Of a DNA stretch of 64,000 nucleotides, positions 52,450-62,044 are shown in pieces. This DNA comes from an uncultured Spirochaetia bacterium (GTDB lineage Bacteria > Spirochaetota > Spirochaetia > CAKZLE01): NCBI GenBank assembly GCA_937125225.1, contig CAKZLE010000006.1:220893-284892 (forward strand). Reading direction: 5' to 3'. Position 1 is the stretch's first letter; every line of letters starts with the position of its first letter. The notes below the pieces were generated by a model. The model did not search any database and was not told where the DNA came from. It saw only the letters and a program-made list of their open reading frames with translations. The translations under genes were made by a program, and so were the position numbers.

Positions 52450-53463
52450 CTACTGATATATCCAATAGGGAGTTATCTGCTTCAAGCTCACATCTTCATG
52501 AGCAGGATATCCTGTTATCCCATCGGATCTAGTGAGTTCTGTATACCAATGAAGTTCTGAGGTCACATCCCCATCATAGATATAATCTATGGCGAATACG
52601 GCGACTCCTGCATCCTGAAACTGATCGATATAGAAGAATCGTCTTTCAGTACGATCGGATTCACGCTCTTTCTGATCTTTGAAATAGAGAGATTCCAGAT
52701 TGAGTCCATCGATCACTTGAAGATACCGTTCATCAGCATAATGGAGAATATATTCTGCATTCTGAACAATGAGGATAGCCTCAGGATCGATACTCCTAAT
52801 ATGCTCTGCGATCCTTACCACGAAGTCCACCATATAGGCTGTTGTGATTTCGCGAGCTAGCGGCTCTTCAGTACAATCAGGGTCAGCCCAATACTCAAAA
52901 GCATCTACGATATCAAGGAAGAGGCCATCAAAGCCATTCTTGATCATGAGTTCTGCATTACCCAATACGATCTGCTGCCACTCTTCTATCCAATAGGCTA
53001 CGGGATAGTTACCCTCCCAATTCGGATTCTCACAACTGATCCAATCTGGAGTATAGGGATAGGGTTTTCGATTGAGCTGAGATAACCAGGAACTCTTGAA
53101 ATAGTCACGGTATCGCTCGGCCTCTCCTATACTCAAATAGGAGAGGATCACTCCCCCGGTATATGCATGAAGCTCTTGGATCTCTGCTTTGGTATAGGCA
53201 GTCTTCCCCGTTCCGTCTCGCGAATAGTCGATGACAAGAAGATCACTCTCAAGGTGATCGAGTTCTTCGAAGACATCCCCCTGAAGCATCACTGCATAGG
53301 AGTCTATACTACCGAGCTCTTTTTTCGCAGGTAAGACCTCTACGGGAGGGTCTGCCATCCTGTTCAAAGGATTAGATGGTTCCCACCTAGGGGAGACACA
53401 CCCGAAAAAGCCAATGCATAGACCTATTATGAGTACGACAATGGATAGATACCGTTTATTCAT
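52450..53463 (-). CDS. TM1410/MJ1477-type (GH114-like) lipoprotein
   Basis: 337 residues. Signal peptide MNKRYLSIVVLIIGLCIGFFGC carries the lipobox GFFGC with Cys near 22 (given by positions). The mature barrel has LLVIDYSRDGTGK near 81-93, ILSYLSIGEAERYRDYF near 112-128, NPNWEGNYPVAYW near 150-162 and GFDGLFLDIVDAFEYW near 188-203. These match the TM1410 hypothetical family related to GH114 endo-alpha-1,4-polygalactosaminidases, with Asp/Glu residues at strand ends. Probably an envelope-anchored glycosidase; the substrate is unknown. Thirteen bases downstream of msrA on the same strand. Confidence 0.85.
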   Translation of the reverse strand: MNKRYLSIVVLIIGLCIGFFGCVSPRWEPSNPLNRMADPPVEVLPAKKELGSIDSYAVMLQGDVFEELDHLESDLLVIDYSRDGTGKTAYTKAEIQELHAYTGGVILSYLSIGEAERYRDYFKSSWLSQLNRKPYPYTPDWISCENPNWEGNYPVAYWIEEWQQIVLGNAELMIKNGFDGLFLDIVDAFEYWADPDCTEEPLAREITTAYMVDFVVRIAEHIRSIDPEAILIVQNAEYILHYADERYLQVIDGLNLESLYFKDQKERESDRTERRFFYIDQFQDAGVAVFAIDYIYDGDVTSELHWYTELTRSDGITGYPAHEDVSLKQITPYWIYQ

Positions 53464-53476
53464 GATTCATCATAGA

Positions 53477-54115
53477 CTATGGGAATCTTGGTGTATAGAT
53501 ATGACAATATGGAAGTGCCCGCTTTCTTTCATAATAGTCCTGGTGGTAGTTCTCAGCAGGCCAGAATGCTGATCTTCTCTGAATGGTCGTCGCTATCTCG
53601 TATCCCTCAGCTTCCAGGATTTCTACCAACTCATGTGCTGTCTCGCGCTCAACCTCATAATCATAGAAGATCACTGAAAGATATTGATTCCCTATATCAG
53701 GTCCCTGACCGTCCTTCTGTTCGGGATCATGTATCTCAAAGAAATATGTTGCTAGAGTCCTGTAATCTGTGACTTCAGGATCATAGAAGATGATGACAGC
53801 CTCCACATGGCCAGAACGTCCGGTCAGGACATCCTGGTAACTTGGATCATCCTTCTTACCACCGGTGTATCCTGAGAATGCAGCGACTACACCCTCTTGC
53901 TGTTCGAAGAAGAATTCGACTCCCCAGAAGCATCCACCTGCAAAAACAGCACTCTCATACTCATCGTATAAAGAAAGATCTATCGTATCAGTGATCTCTT
54001 TTTTCGATGAGACAGGGACTCCTGAACTATTCTGGACTGCCGCCAAGATACCAAAGCCAACCATAAAAAGAATCGTTATAAGAATCCAAATAGGTCTTAT
54101 CATATATTTCTCCAA
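53477..54115 (-). CDS. msrA: Exported peptide-methionine (S)-S-oxide reductase
   Basis: 212 residues. An N-terminal hydrophobic segment (about 7-27) would export or anchor the protein, unlike cytosolic MsrA. The catalytic motif AGGCFWGVEFFF is near 58-69, with the reactive Cys. FSGYTGGKKDDPSY near 80 and GQYLS-like GNQYLSVIFY near 142 are standard family segments. It repairs oxidised methionine in proteins outside the cytoplasm. Shine-Dalgarno TTGGAG precedes the ATG. Cotranscribed with the TM1410-type lipoprotein, so both may act in the envelope. Confidence 0.92.
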   Translation of the reverse strand: MEKYMIRPIWILITILFMVGFGILAAVQNSSGVPVSSKKEITDTIDLSLYDEYESAVFAGGCFWGVEFFFEQQEGVVAAFSGYTGGKKDDPSYQDVLTGRSGHVEAVIIFYDPEVTDYRTLATYFFEIHDPEQKDGQGPDIGNQYLSVIFYDYEVERETAHELVEILEAEGYEIATTIQRRSAFWPAENYHQDYYERKRALPYCHIYTPRFP

Positions 54116-54140
54116 CCATCATTTTCTATCTGAATCTAAT

Positions 54141-54258
54141 ATACTACTATTTTTGTCAGTTTTAAATAAAACCCTTTGATTAAACTTGACCTGAAATTTT
54201 TTCTTAACGATGTTATAATAATACTACTAACAAAAAGATGGGAGACACCATACTACTA
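54141..54258. repeat. Three direct ATACTACTA repeats in the msrA-aceE gap
   Basis: Identical nine-base copies at 54141-54149, 54221-54229 and 54250-54258. The last two flank the predicted aceE start and are 29 bases apart, about three helical turns. Confidence 0.45.
54211..54219 (+). promoter_or_regulatory. Extended -10 promoter of the pyruvate dehydrogenase operon
   Basis: TGTTATAAT is a perfect extended -10, with CTGAAA (54191-54196) as a weak -35 at 17 bases. Predicted start near 54226. Confidence 0.6.
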
Positions 54259-54281
54259 TAGGTTCAACTACAAGAGGTGCC

Positions 54282-56975
54282 ATGACCAAGAGTATGGAGG
54301 CATTGATGAAAAAGGCCGTCTACCTAGATACAGATACGGAAGAGACCAAAGATTGGAAAGACTCTCTTCTTGGAGTCATCGCCTATGAAGGAGCTGAAAA
54401 AGCTGACTTCCTTCTGCGAGAACTCACCGATACCGCAAGAGCAAAAGGAGTTGATACGACTCCTGGTGTGATCACTCCCTATGCAAATACCCTACACCCC
54501 GAGAATTCAGCAATGATCCCGAAAGAGGACTCATTCACTGCTAGAAACGTGGCAGCCTTCGTCCGATGGAATGCCATGGCTATGGTTGCACGAGCGAACA
54601 AGGATGGGAAAGGGCTTGGAGGGCATATAGCAAGTTTCTCTTCAGCCTCTGCCATGTATGAGGTGGGCTTCGATTGGTTCTTCAAAGGCCCTGATTCCAC
54701 CTATGGACAGGATCTCATCTACTTTCAGGGGCATTCTGCACCTGGAATGTACTCTCGAGCCTTCGTTGAGGGCCGACTGACAGAAGAACAGTTGGAGAAT
54801 TTTAGAGTAGAGACGAAAGGAAAGGGACTACCTTCCTATCCTCATCCATGGTTGATGCCTGATTTCTGGCAGTTCCCTACCGTATCGATGGGACTCGGTC
54901 CCCATATGGCGATTTACCAGGCACGATTCATGAAATATCTCCAGGCTCGTGGGATCAAAGACAGTGGTGACAGAAAAGTCTGGATCTTCATGGGAGATGG
55001 AGAATCAGATGAACCTGAATCTCTTGGAGCTCTTACTCTTGCAGCAAGAGAGAACCTTGATAATCTGATCTGTGTCGTGAACTGTAATCTCCAGAGACTC
55101 GATGGGCCAGTCAGAGGTAATGGCAAGATCATCCAGGAGCTGGAGGGGAAGTTCACCGGTGCCGGTTGGCATGTGATTAAAGTGATCTGGGGAACCGAAT
55201 GGGATGATATCCTAGCACGTGATACAAAAGGACTCCTCCTCAAAAGATTCGCAACACTCGTAGATGGTGACTTCCAGACGATACGGGCACGAGGTCCCAA
55301 ATATCTGAGAGAAAGACTCTTTGGGGATGATCCTTATCTCGAATCTCTTATCGCAGATAAGAGCGACAAAGAGCTCTGGCAGATGACCCGAGGTGGACAT
55401 GATCCAAGAAAGATCTATGCAGCCTTCCAAGAGGCAATGAACCACGAACAGACACCGACCGCTATTCTTGTGAAGACGGTCAAAGGGTATGGGATGGGTA
55501 CTGTCGGTGAAGCTGCCATGGGAACCCATAATCAGAAGAAGATGGACTTCGAGTCCTTAAAGGCCTTTAGAGACCGCTATCATATTCCCTTAGAAGATGG
55601 AGAGTTGGAAGCTCTCCCCTTCATCAAACCTGAGAAGGGGTCGAAAGAGTACGAATTCATTCAAAGACAGAGAAAAGCACTTGGGGGCCCTGTTCCCTAT
55701 AGAGACCCAACAGGTGAGAAGTTGACGATTCCACCTCTACAATCCTTCAAGGGATTGCTTGCATCCTCTCAGGAGAGAGAACTATCTACGACGATGGCCT
55801 TTGTGAGACTCATTGGAAGTCTGATCAAGAACAAAGAGATAGGACAGCGAATCGTACCGATCATCCCCGATGAGGCAAGGACCTTTGGTATGGAGGGGCT
55901 TTTTCGACAGATCGGGATCTATGCTCCTACAGGACAGCTGTACGAACCACAGGATTCAGAATCCTTGATGTGGTACAGAGAGGATAAGAAGGGGCAGATC
56001 CTTGAAGAGGGTATCACCGAAGCTGGGGCAATCTCTTCTTGGGTAGCCGCAGCTACCTCTTATGCAAACCATGGTAAGACGATGATCCCCTTCTACACCT
56101 TCTACTCAATGTTCGGTTTTCAGAGGATCGATGACTTCATCTGGGCTGCTGGAGACAGTAGAGCAAGAGGCTTCCTCATGGGAGCGACTGCAGGAAGGAC
56201 TACTCTCAATGGAGAGGGGTTACAGCATCAGGATGGTCACGGACTCCTGATAGCTGCAACACACCCGACCTGCCAGGCTTATGACCCAACCTTCTCTTAT
56301 GAACTAGCTGTCATCGTACATGATGGACTTAAACGGATGTATGAAGAACATGAGGATATCTTCTACTACATCACACTCATGAATGAGAACTATACGCATC
56401 CACAGATGCCCGAAGGGATCGAAGAGAATATCATCAAAGGTGGATACCTTTTCAAAGGAGCTTCGGAAGACTCAAAGGCGAAAGTCCAACTCATGGGAAG
56501 TGGAACGATCCTCAGAGAGGTGATAGAAGCTTCTCGACTATTAGAGGAGAATCACTCGATCGGATCAGATATCTGGAGTATACCGGGAATCAACGAGCTT
56601 GATCGTGAGGGAGTAGAGGTGGAACGGTTCAACATGATGCATCCCGAGGCCCCACAGAGAATCCCCTATCTCACTCAGATCATGAAGGGTCATGAGGGAC
56701 CGGTAGTCATCAGCACCGATTATGTGAAGGCCTATCCTGAGCAGATCAGAAGACTGATTCCTCAGTCTCAGGTCAGGATACTCGGTACTGATGGTTTCGG
56801 ACGTAGTGACTCCCGAGTCAACCTCCGAAAGTTCTTCGAGGTAGACCGTTTCTATATCGTTATCGCAGCACTCTCGAGCCTAGCTGATGAGGGAAAGATC
56901 GAAAGGACAGAGGTCTCCGCTGCTATAGACAGATATTCACTTGATCGTGAGAAACCGAACCCATTGCTGAGTTAA
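54282..56975 (+). CDS. aceE: Pyruvate dehydrogenase E1, homodimeric type
   Basis: 897 residues, the length of E. coli-type AceE. The TPP-binding motif starts GDGESDEPES near 231-240 and ends in VVNCNLQRL near 262-270. HGLLIAATHPTCQ lies near 653 in the pyrimidine domain. It decarboxylates pyruvate and passes the acetyl group to the lipoyl E2. Start ATG 54282 follows AGAGGTG by about three bases; an internal ATG at 54294 is possible. First gene of a three-gene operon with aceF and lpd. Homodimeric E1 is associated with proteobacterial and some other lineages, which is worth noting in a likely spirochaete. Confidence 0.93.
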   Translation: MTKSMEALMKKAVYLDTDTEETKDWKDSLLGVIAYEGAEKADFLLRELTDTARAKGVDTTPGVITPYANTLHPENSAMIPKEDSFTARNVAAFVRWNAMAMVARANKDGKGLGGHIASFSSASAMYEVGFDWFFKGPDSTYGQDLIYFQGHSAPGMYSRAFVEGRLTEEQLENFRVETKGKGLPSYPHPWLMPDFWQFPTVSMGLGPHMAIYQARFMKYLQARGIKDSGDRKVWIFMGDGESDEPESLGALTLAARENLDNLICVVNCNLQRLDGPVRGNGKIIQELEGKFTGAGWHVIKVIWGTEWDDILARDTKGLLLKRFATLVDGDFQTIRARGPKYLRERLFGDDPYLESLIADKSDKELWQMTRGGHDPRKIYAAFQEAMNHEQTPTAILVKTVKGYGMGTVGEAAMGTHNQKKMDFESLKAFRDRYHIPLEDGELEALPFIKPEKGSKEYEFIQRQRKALGGPVPYRDPTGEKLTIPPLQSFKGLLASSQERELSTTMAFVRLIGSLIKNKEIGQRIVPIIPDEARTFGMEGLFRQIGIYAPTGQLYEPQDSESLMWYREDKKGQILEEGITEAGAISSWVAAATSYANHGKTMIPFYTFYSMFGFQRIDDFIWAAGDSRARGFLMGATAGRTTLNGEGLQHQDGHGLLIAATHPTCQAYDPTFSYELAVIVHDGLKRMYEEHEDIFYYITLMNENYTHPQMPEGIEENIIKGGYLFKGASEDSKAKVQLMGSGTILREVIEASRLLEENHSIGSDIWSIPGINELDREGVEVERFNMMHPEAPQRIPYLTQIMKGHEGPVVISTDYVKAYPEQIRRLIPQSQVRILGTDGFGRSDSRVNLRKFFEVDRFYIVIAALSSLADEGKIERTEVSAAIDRYSLDREKPNPLLS

Positions 56976-56987
56976 GAGGAGAAAGAT

Positions 56988-58178
56988 ATGGCAAAACAGA
57001 TAGTGAACATACCCAATATCGGGGATTTCAAAGAGGTGCCGGTCTTGGAACTCTTTGTCTCAGTAGGAGAAGAGGTGACAGAAGAGAGTTCTATCCTTTC
57101 CCTGGAGAGTGCGAAAGCTGTTACCGATATTCCAACCGGAATCTCAGGTACGGTCGTAGCCCTGCTTGTAGGGGAGGGAGACCTCGTCTCAGAAGGGATG
57201 CCCTTCGTAGAGATCGAGACAATAGAGGCTCTCATCAAAGATGAACCAGCTACTCCTGTGAAAGAACAGAAGACAGAGAACCTCAATGAAGAGGACGAAT
57301 CTCCAAGGGGAAAGAGTGGCCTCTACCATGCGACCCCATCGCTCAGGCAATATGCCAGAGACAAGAAGATCCCCCTCGATAGGGTAACAGGAACAGGCCC
57401 TCATGGGAGAATCCTTAAAGAGGACATCGATTCTCTCGTATCTCCTAAACGAGAAGAGACTTCAAAGGTCTCGCAAAGTATGAGATCAGAGGATGAGAGA
57501 GTTCCCCTATCTAGGATCCAGAGATTATCAGGGCCACATATTCTCGATAGCTGGCAGAAGATCCCACATGTCACTCAGTTCGATGAGGCCGATATCACAG
57601 ATCTCGAAGATTTTAGAAGGACCTTAAAAGATGAATATACGGGAGCTGCGAAGATCAGAATACTTCCGTTCATCATACAGGCTCTCATCTCTTCTCTAAG
57701 AAGGCACCCTGCCTTCAATGCAGAATTCGATGAGATCGCTGGTGAATTGATCCTGAGAAGGCAATATCATATTGGGATCGCAGTCGATACACCCGATGGA
57801 CTCGTAGTCCCAGTCATCCATGATGCAGATACCAAGAGCACCTCAGAGCTGGCTCTCGAGCTCTTCGAACTGAGTAGCAGAGCACGGGAAGGAAGACTCA
57901 ATGCAACTGATATCAGTGGAGGGACCTTCACGATCTCAAGCCTTGGCGGAATCAGCGGAACAGGGTTCACCCCTATCATCAATGCACCTCAGACTGCGAT
58001 ACTCGGAGTCTCTCGGACAAAGAAGACCCCTCTTTGGGATGGACAGACGTTCAAACCAAGAGATGTACTCCCCTTCTCGGTTGCATATGACCACAGAGTT
58101 ATTGATGGTGCGGCCGGTGCTCGATTCACCAGGGATCTGTCAAAGACCCTCTCAGATATCAGAAGGATACTGCTATGA
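56988..58178 (+). CDS. aceF: Dihydrolipoamide acetyltransferase E2 of pyruvate dehydrogenase
   Basis: 396 residues with a single N-terminal lipoyl domain (about 3-78). The lipoylated lysine is in ESAKAV near 43; the usual DKA is here AKA. A peripheral-subunit-binding domain is near 112-145 (PSLRQYARDKKIPLDRVTGTGPHGR by position), and the catalytic domain near 165-395 ends with DHRVIDGAAG near 370, containing the active His. Transfers the acetyl group to CoA. AGGAG lies before the ATG, 12 bases after aceE. Overlaps lpd by four bases. Confidence 0.93.
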   Translation: MAKQIVNIPNIGDFKEVPVLELFVSVGEEVTEESSILSLESAKAVTDIPTGISGTVVALLVGEGDLVSEGMPFVEIETIEALIKDEPATPVKEQKTENLNEEDESPRGKSGLYHATPSLRQYARDKKIPLDRVTGTGPHGRILKEDIDSLVSPKREETSKVSQSMRSEDERVPLSRIQRLSGPHILDSWQKIPHVTQFDEADITDLEDFRRTLKDEYTGAAKIRILPFIIQALISSLRRHPAFNAEFDEIAGELILRRQYHIGIAVDTPDGLVVPVIHDADTKSTSELALELFELSSRAREGRLNATDISGGTFTISSLGGISGTGFTPIINAPQTAILGVSRTKKTPLWDGQTFKPRDVLPFSVAYDHRVIDGAAGARFTRDLSKTLSDIRRILL

Positions 58179-59581
58179 GAAAGATAACACGAGACCTAGT
58201 CGTACTGGGAGGAGGTCCTGGCGGGTATACTGCAGCCTTCAGGGCTGCAGATCTGGGAAGATCTGTGACATTGATCGATAAGAATCCCACTTTGGGAGGA
58301 GTCTGCCTCAACGTAGGGTGTATCCCCTCAAAGACGCTACTCCATATATCCGGGGTACTCAAACAGACTGAGCTACTGAAAAGTATAGGTGTAGAGTTCT
58401 CTGCTCCAACGATAGATCTGGCTAGGATCAGATCACATAAGGAACAGGTAGTAACTTCACTGACCTCTGGACTCGATAAGTTATGTGAAGCAAGATCGGT
58501 AGAACGAGTCACCGGGAGTGGGACCTTCACTTCAGATAACTCTTTACTAGTCACTACTCCAGAAGAGGATCTCGAGATCAGCTTCACGGATTGTATCATC
58601 GCTGTAGGCTCAAGACCAAATAAAATCCCTGAAGTCGATCATACCGATCCACGTATCTGGGACTCTACTGACGCTTTGGCTCTCAAGAGCATACCCAATC
58701 GTCTCACGATCATTGGTGGAGGGATCATAGGTCTTGAGATCGCAGAGATCTACCACAGTCTAGGATCTGAGATCACGATGATCGAGATGATGAAAGAATT
58801 GATCCCCGCAGCCGATAAAGATCTCAAGAGACCACTAGTCATAGCAACTAAGAAGACCTTTTCCGGAGTCTATACCTCTACAAAGGTAACTAAGATAGTC
58901 ACCTCGGGAAACGAGGTGATCCTCTCACTCGAGGGTAAGAAGGCCCCAGAGACTCTTCTTGCCGATGCGGTACTCATTGCGGTTGGGAGAAGACCGAATA
59001 CCGATCTCATCGGGATCGAGCATACCTCAATCAAACTTGATCAGAGATCATTCATCACCACTGATACGAGGCAGGTCGCATATCCCCACCTCTTTGCCAT
59101 AGGGGATATTGTTGGGAACCCTATGCTTGCCCATAAAGCGACCCACCAGGGTAAGGTCGCAGCTGAAGTCGCCTGTGAACAGGCTTCAGCCTTCACCCCG
59201 ACAGCAATCCCCTCTGTAGCCTATACCTCACCGGAGATCGCATGGGTAGGTCTGACAGAGAAAGAGGCAAAGGAACAGGGCATCGAATATGAGAAAGGCT
59301 CATTCCCCTGGAGAGCTAGTGGCAGAGCCTTGAGTGAACAGGCTATTGAGGGCATGAGCAAGGTCCTCTTCGATAAGAACCACGGGAGAATCCTTGGGGC
59401 AGGCATCACCGGTGCCCATGCTGGAGAGTTGATCTCGGAGGCAGTCCTTGCTATCGAGATGGGTGCGGTCGCTGAAGATATCGCGAAGACCATCCATCCT
59501 CATCCGACCTTGAGTGAGACCTTTGGATTAAGCAGTGAGATTGTGGATGGTTCCATTACCGATATATTGCCAAAGAAATAA
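58175..59581 (+). CDS. lpd: Dihydrolipoyl dehydrogenase E3
   Basis: 468 residues. The FAD motif GGGPGGYTAA is near 11, the redox disulfide CLNVGC near 46-51, the NAD-binding GGGIIGLEIAEIY near 182, and the C-terminal HPHPTLSE with catalytic His/Glu near 440. It reoxidises dihydrolipoamide with NAD+. Shares an ATGA overlap with aceF. The E3 could also serve other 2-oxoacid complexes, but none is in this window. Confidence 0.95.
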   Translation: MRKITRDLVVLGGGPGGYTAAFRAADLGRSVTLIDKNPTLGGVCLNVGCIPSKTLLHISGVLKQTELLKSIGVEFSAPTIDLARIRSHKEQVVTSLTSGLDKLCEARSVERVTGSGTFTSDNSLLVTTPEEDLEISFTDCIIAVGSRPNKIPEVDHTDPRIWDSTDALALKSIPNRLTIIGGGIIGLEIAEIYHSLGSEITMIEMMKELIPAADKDLKRPLVIATKKTFSGVYTSTKVTKIVTSGNEVILSLEGKKAPETLLADAVLIAVGRRPNTDLIGIEHTSIKLDQRSFITTDTRQVAYPHLFAIGDIVGNPMLAHKATHQGKVAAEVACEQASAFTPTAIPSVAYTSPEIAWVGLTEKEAKEQGIEYEKGSFPWRASGRALSEQAIEGMSKVLFDKNHGRILGAGITGAHAGELISEAVLAIEMGAVAEDIAKTIHPHPTLSETFGLSSEIVDGSITDILPKK

Positions 59582-59632
59582 AATCTCTATACAAATGTGC
59601 CATAGCAAGATATCATTGTACTGAGGTTGAAT

Positions 59633-61582
59633 GTGTCTAAGAATAAACTCTCCGCGGTCTTCTCAATTGCAGAACTATTAAATGATAAGAACTCATTACC
59701 TGATAGTTTCAATGTGATTCGTATCATGAGGGAGAATACCCCCTGCTCACAGATAATCCTCTTTACTTCGTTCCCCCTCTTATTACAGGGAATGAATTCT
59801 TCCGATTGGGATGTAGGAAGACGATCATTCTCCTATTTACACACTGGAGATACGCTGAGTCCCAAGTTTCTGATGAAAGTCGCCCGTTTATTAGAAAAAC
59901 AGACAACGTCCAACAGAACAGATCTGAAGTCTGTCCCATTCAGCAGTGATGGAGATCACGTCGCATTCCCGATAGATGTCGCAGGTTCCTGTATCGGATT
60001 ATTGATCTTCACAGATACGACCTCTGCCTCTTGGGATCAGGAAGATCTTGAATTCATTCTTGGCACCCTTAACATGCTCGAACACCATTATGAGATCACT
60101 ATCGAGTTCAATGAACTCAAATTAGTGGAGGATCAGATAAGAAAAGTATTACAGGATTCCCCCTTGAGTTATCAATCTCTTGATGAACAGGGCCATATCC
60201 TAGATGTGAATCAACGATGGTTAGACACCCTCGGATATGAGAGGGATAAGGTCATTGGCTCCTGGTTTGGAGATTATCTGACAGATAAGGGAAGAGAAGA
60301 TTTCTCTAAGAATTTTGCTCGATTCAAAGCGGCAGGAGAGATCCACGACGTGATCTTTCAGATGAGAACAACTTCTGGAGTATTCAAGACAGTCATCTTC
60401 AATGGAATGATTCGAACAGACAGTGAAGGCAAGTTCATCCAGACCTACTGTCACTTTCATGATATTACTGAGACCCAAAGACTGCATGAAGAGGTAAGCC
60501 TCAATAAGGCTAAATATCAGGCACTATTCGATAGTAATATGTCCATCATGCTACTCATCGACCCAGAAGATGGAAGAATTTTAGAGGCAAACAGTGCTGC
60601 AATCAACTTCTATGGGTATTCTCATGAAGAACTCTTAGAACTCTCGATCCATGAGATCAATACCTTACCTCAAGAAAAACTCAAAGATGCGATGAAATCT
60701 GTAATAGATTTCGAGAATACCGGCTTTACCTTCTTACATCGATGCAAGAATGGTGAGATCAAACAGGTAGAGACCTTCTCTAGTCCCATAGTCTTGAAAG
60801 GTAAGACTATCCTCTATTCCATCATCAATGACATCACACAACGCCTTGAGATGGAGCAGATGATAAGACAGTCTCAGAAGATGGATGCGATCGGACAGTT
60901 AGCAGCCGGTATTGCACATGATTTCAATAATCAACTTGCAGCGATCATGGGATACACTGAACTGATTCAGCTTGAGAACTGTAGTCCAAAAGTCAATGAA
61001 TATGTAGAACAGGCCTTGATTGGCTGTAACAGGTCTAAACAACTGATAAAACAGCTTCTCTCCTATTCAAGGACCGCCCCAGTCTACAAGCAACCCTTCA
61101 ATATTCATGAACTGATTCATGAGATCACTACCCTGCTAGAGCATACGATATCAAAGACGATCATCATCAGAGAGGATTTGACTGCAGAACACTATATCCT
61201 CAAAGGAGACTCGAATCAGATACATACCGTCATCTTGAATATCATGCTCAATAGCCGGGATGCCATAGAAGGTAACGGTGTCATAGAGATAACAACGACT
61301 AATTGTCAGTTAATGGAGAACAAGAGGTCCCAATTGTCCATTGAGGCACAAACTGAGGATTTCTTGAAACTTGTCATAAAAGATGATGGGTGCGGAATGA
61401 ATGCACAGATCTTGAAACATATCTTTGACCCATTTTATACGACAAAACCTGAAGGGAAAGGGTCTGGCATGGGTTTATCAGCAGTTTGGGGGATTATCAA
61501 AGACCATCAAGGTGGAATCTCCGTTGAAAGTGAAGAAGGCCAAGGAAGCACCTTCTCTATGCTGATTCCCATCTTACACTAG
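59633..61582 (+). CDS. Cytosolic sensor histidine kinase with GAF-like and two PAS domains
   Basis: 649 residues, no membrane segments. GTG 59633 is chosen as start because GAGG lies six bases upstream; a TTG at 59627 is too close. A GAF-like region is at about 20-160, PAS at about 168-285 and 290-405, then HisKA near 420-485 with the phospho-acceptor His in GIAHDFNNQLAA. HATPase near 530-649 has LNIMLNSRDAIEG (N box), DDGCGMNAQI (G1) and GKGSGMGLSAV (G2). The C-terminus ends just after the ATPase, without the receiver often fused in this HDFNN kinase group. No response regulator is adjacent. Signal unknown. Confidence 0.88.
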   Translation: MSKNKLSAVFSIAELLNDKNSLPDSFNVIRIMRENTPCSQIILFTSFPLLLQGMNSSDWDVGRRSFSYLHTGDTLSPKFLMKVARLLEKQTTSNRTDLKSVPFSSDGDHVAFPIDVAGSCIGLLIFTDTTSASWDQEDLEFILGTLNMLEHHYEITIEFNELKLVEDQIRKVLQDSPLSYQSLDEQGHILDVNQRWLDTLGYERDKVIGSWFGDYLTDKGREDFSKNFARFKAAGEIHDVIFQMRTTSGVFKTVIFNGMIRTDSEGKFIQTYCHFHDITETQRLHEEVSLNKAKYQALFDSNMSIMLLIDPEDGRILEANSAAINFYGYSHEELLELSIHEINTLPQEKLKDAMKSVIDFENTGFTFLHRCKNGEIKQVETFSSPIVLKGKTILYSIINDITQRLEMEQMIRQSQKMDAIGQLAAGIAHDFNNQLAAIMGYTELIQLENCSPKVNEYVEQALIGCNRSKQLIKQLLSYSRTAPVYKQPFNIHELIHEITTLLEHTISKTIIIREDLTAEHYILKGDSNQIHTVILNIMLNSRDAIEGNGVIEITTTNCQLMENKRSQLSIEAQTEDFLKLVIKDDGCGMNAQILKHIFDPFYTTKPEGKGSGMGLSAVWGIIKDHQGGISVESEEGQGSTFSMLIPILH

Positions 61583-61584
61583 AT

Positions 61585-61929
61585 CTATAGTTTTGCAGCA
61601 CAGCTCTCTCTAGTCAGAGTCGATGCGAACATAAGATCAGCTTTCAATTGTGAATCATCAACTGTTATCGACTCAAACAGGAGGGAATAGAGTTCAAAGA
61701 CCCGCTTATTATCAGAGCTGATACCATACTCTATCCAACGCCCATCCTTTTTCTGTTCTATAAGACCTGCAGTCTTCAATACCTTTAGATGAGCTGATAG
61801 GGTAGATCCTGCTATATCAAGGATCTGCAGAAGTTCACAGACACACATCTTCTTGTTTGCAAGTATCATGAAGATCCTGAACCTGTTCTCATCTCCTAAA
61901 GCTTTCATCATCTGAACTGCTTCTCTCAT
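61585..61929 (-). CDS. arsR: ArsR-family metalloregulator
   Basis: 114 residues. The winged HTH core has LGDENRFRIFMILA near 11, CVCELLQIL near 30-38 and GSTLSAHLKVLKTAGLI near 42-58. The CVC pair matches the As(III)-binding cysteines of ArsR, with a further Cys in SCAAKL at the C-terminus. Such proteins repress the ars genes until arsenite binds. Divergent to arsC, with GAGGTAAAA ribosome sites in both directions. It ends three bases from the histidine kinase stop, tail to tail. Confidence 0.88.
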   Translation of the reverse strand: MREAVQMMKALGDENRFRIFMILANKKMCVCELLQILDIAGSTLSAHLKVLKTAGLIEQKKDGRWIEYGISSDNKRVFELYSLLFESITVDDSQLKADLMFASTLTRESCAAKL

Positions 61930-61984
61930 AATATTTTACCTCATCGAAATATCCTAGATCCACCATAAATATACTGATTAGCGG

Positions 61985-62032
61985 TTGACAAATCAAGTAC
62001 TTGTTATTATATTTCGCAATATATAGAAATAT
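61985..62032 (+). promoter_or_regulatory. arsC promoter with overlapping ArsR-type operator
   Basis: Perfect -35 TTGACA (61985-61990), 17-base spacer, -10 TATATT (62008-62013). The inverted repeat ATATTTC/GAAATAT (62009-62015/62026-62032) covers the -10 to about +12, where repressor binding would block transcription. Confidence 0.7.
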
Positions 62033-62044
62033 TGAGGTAAAACA

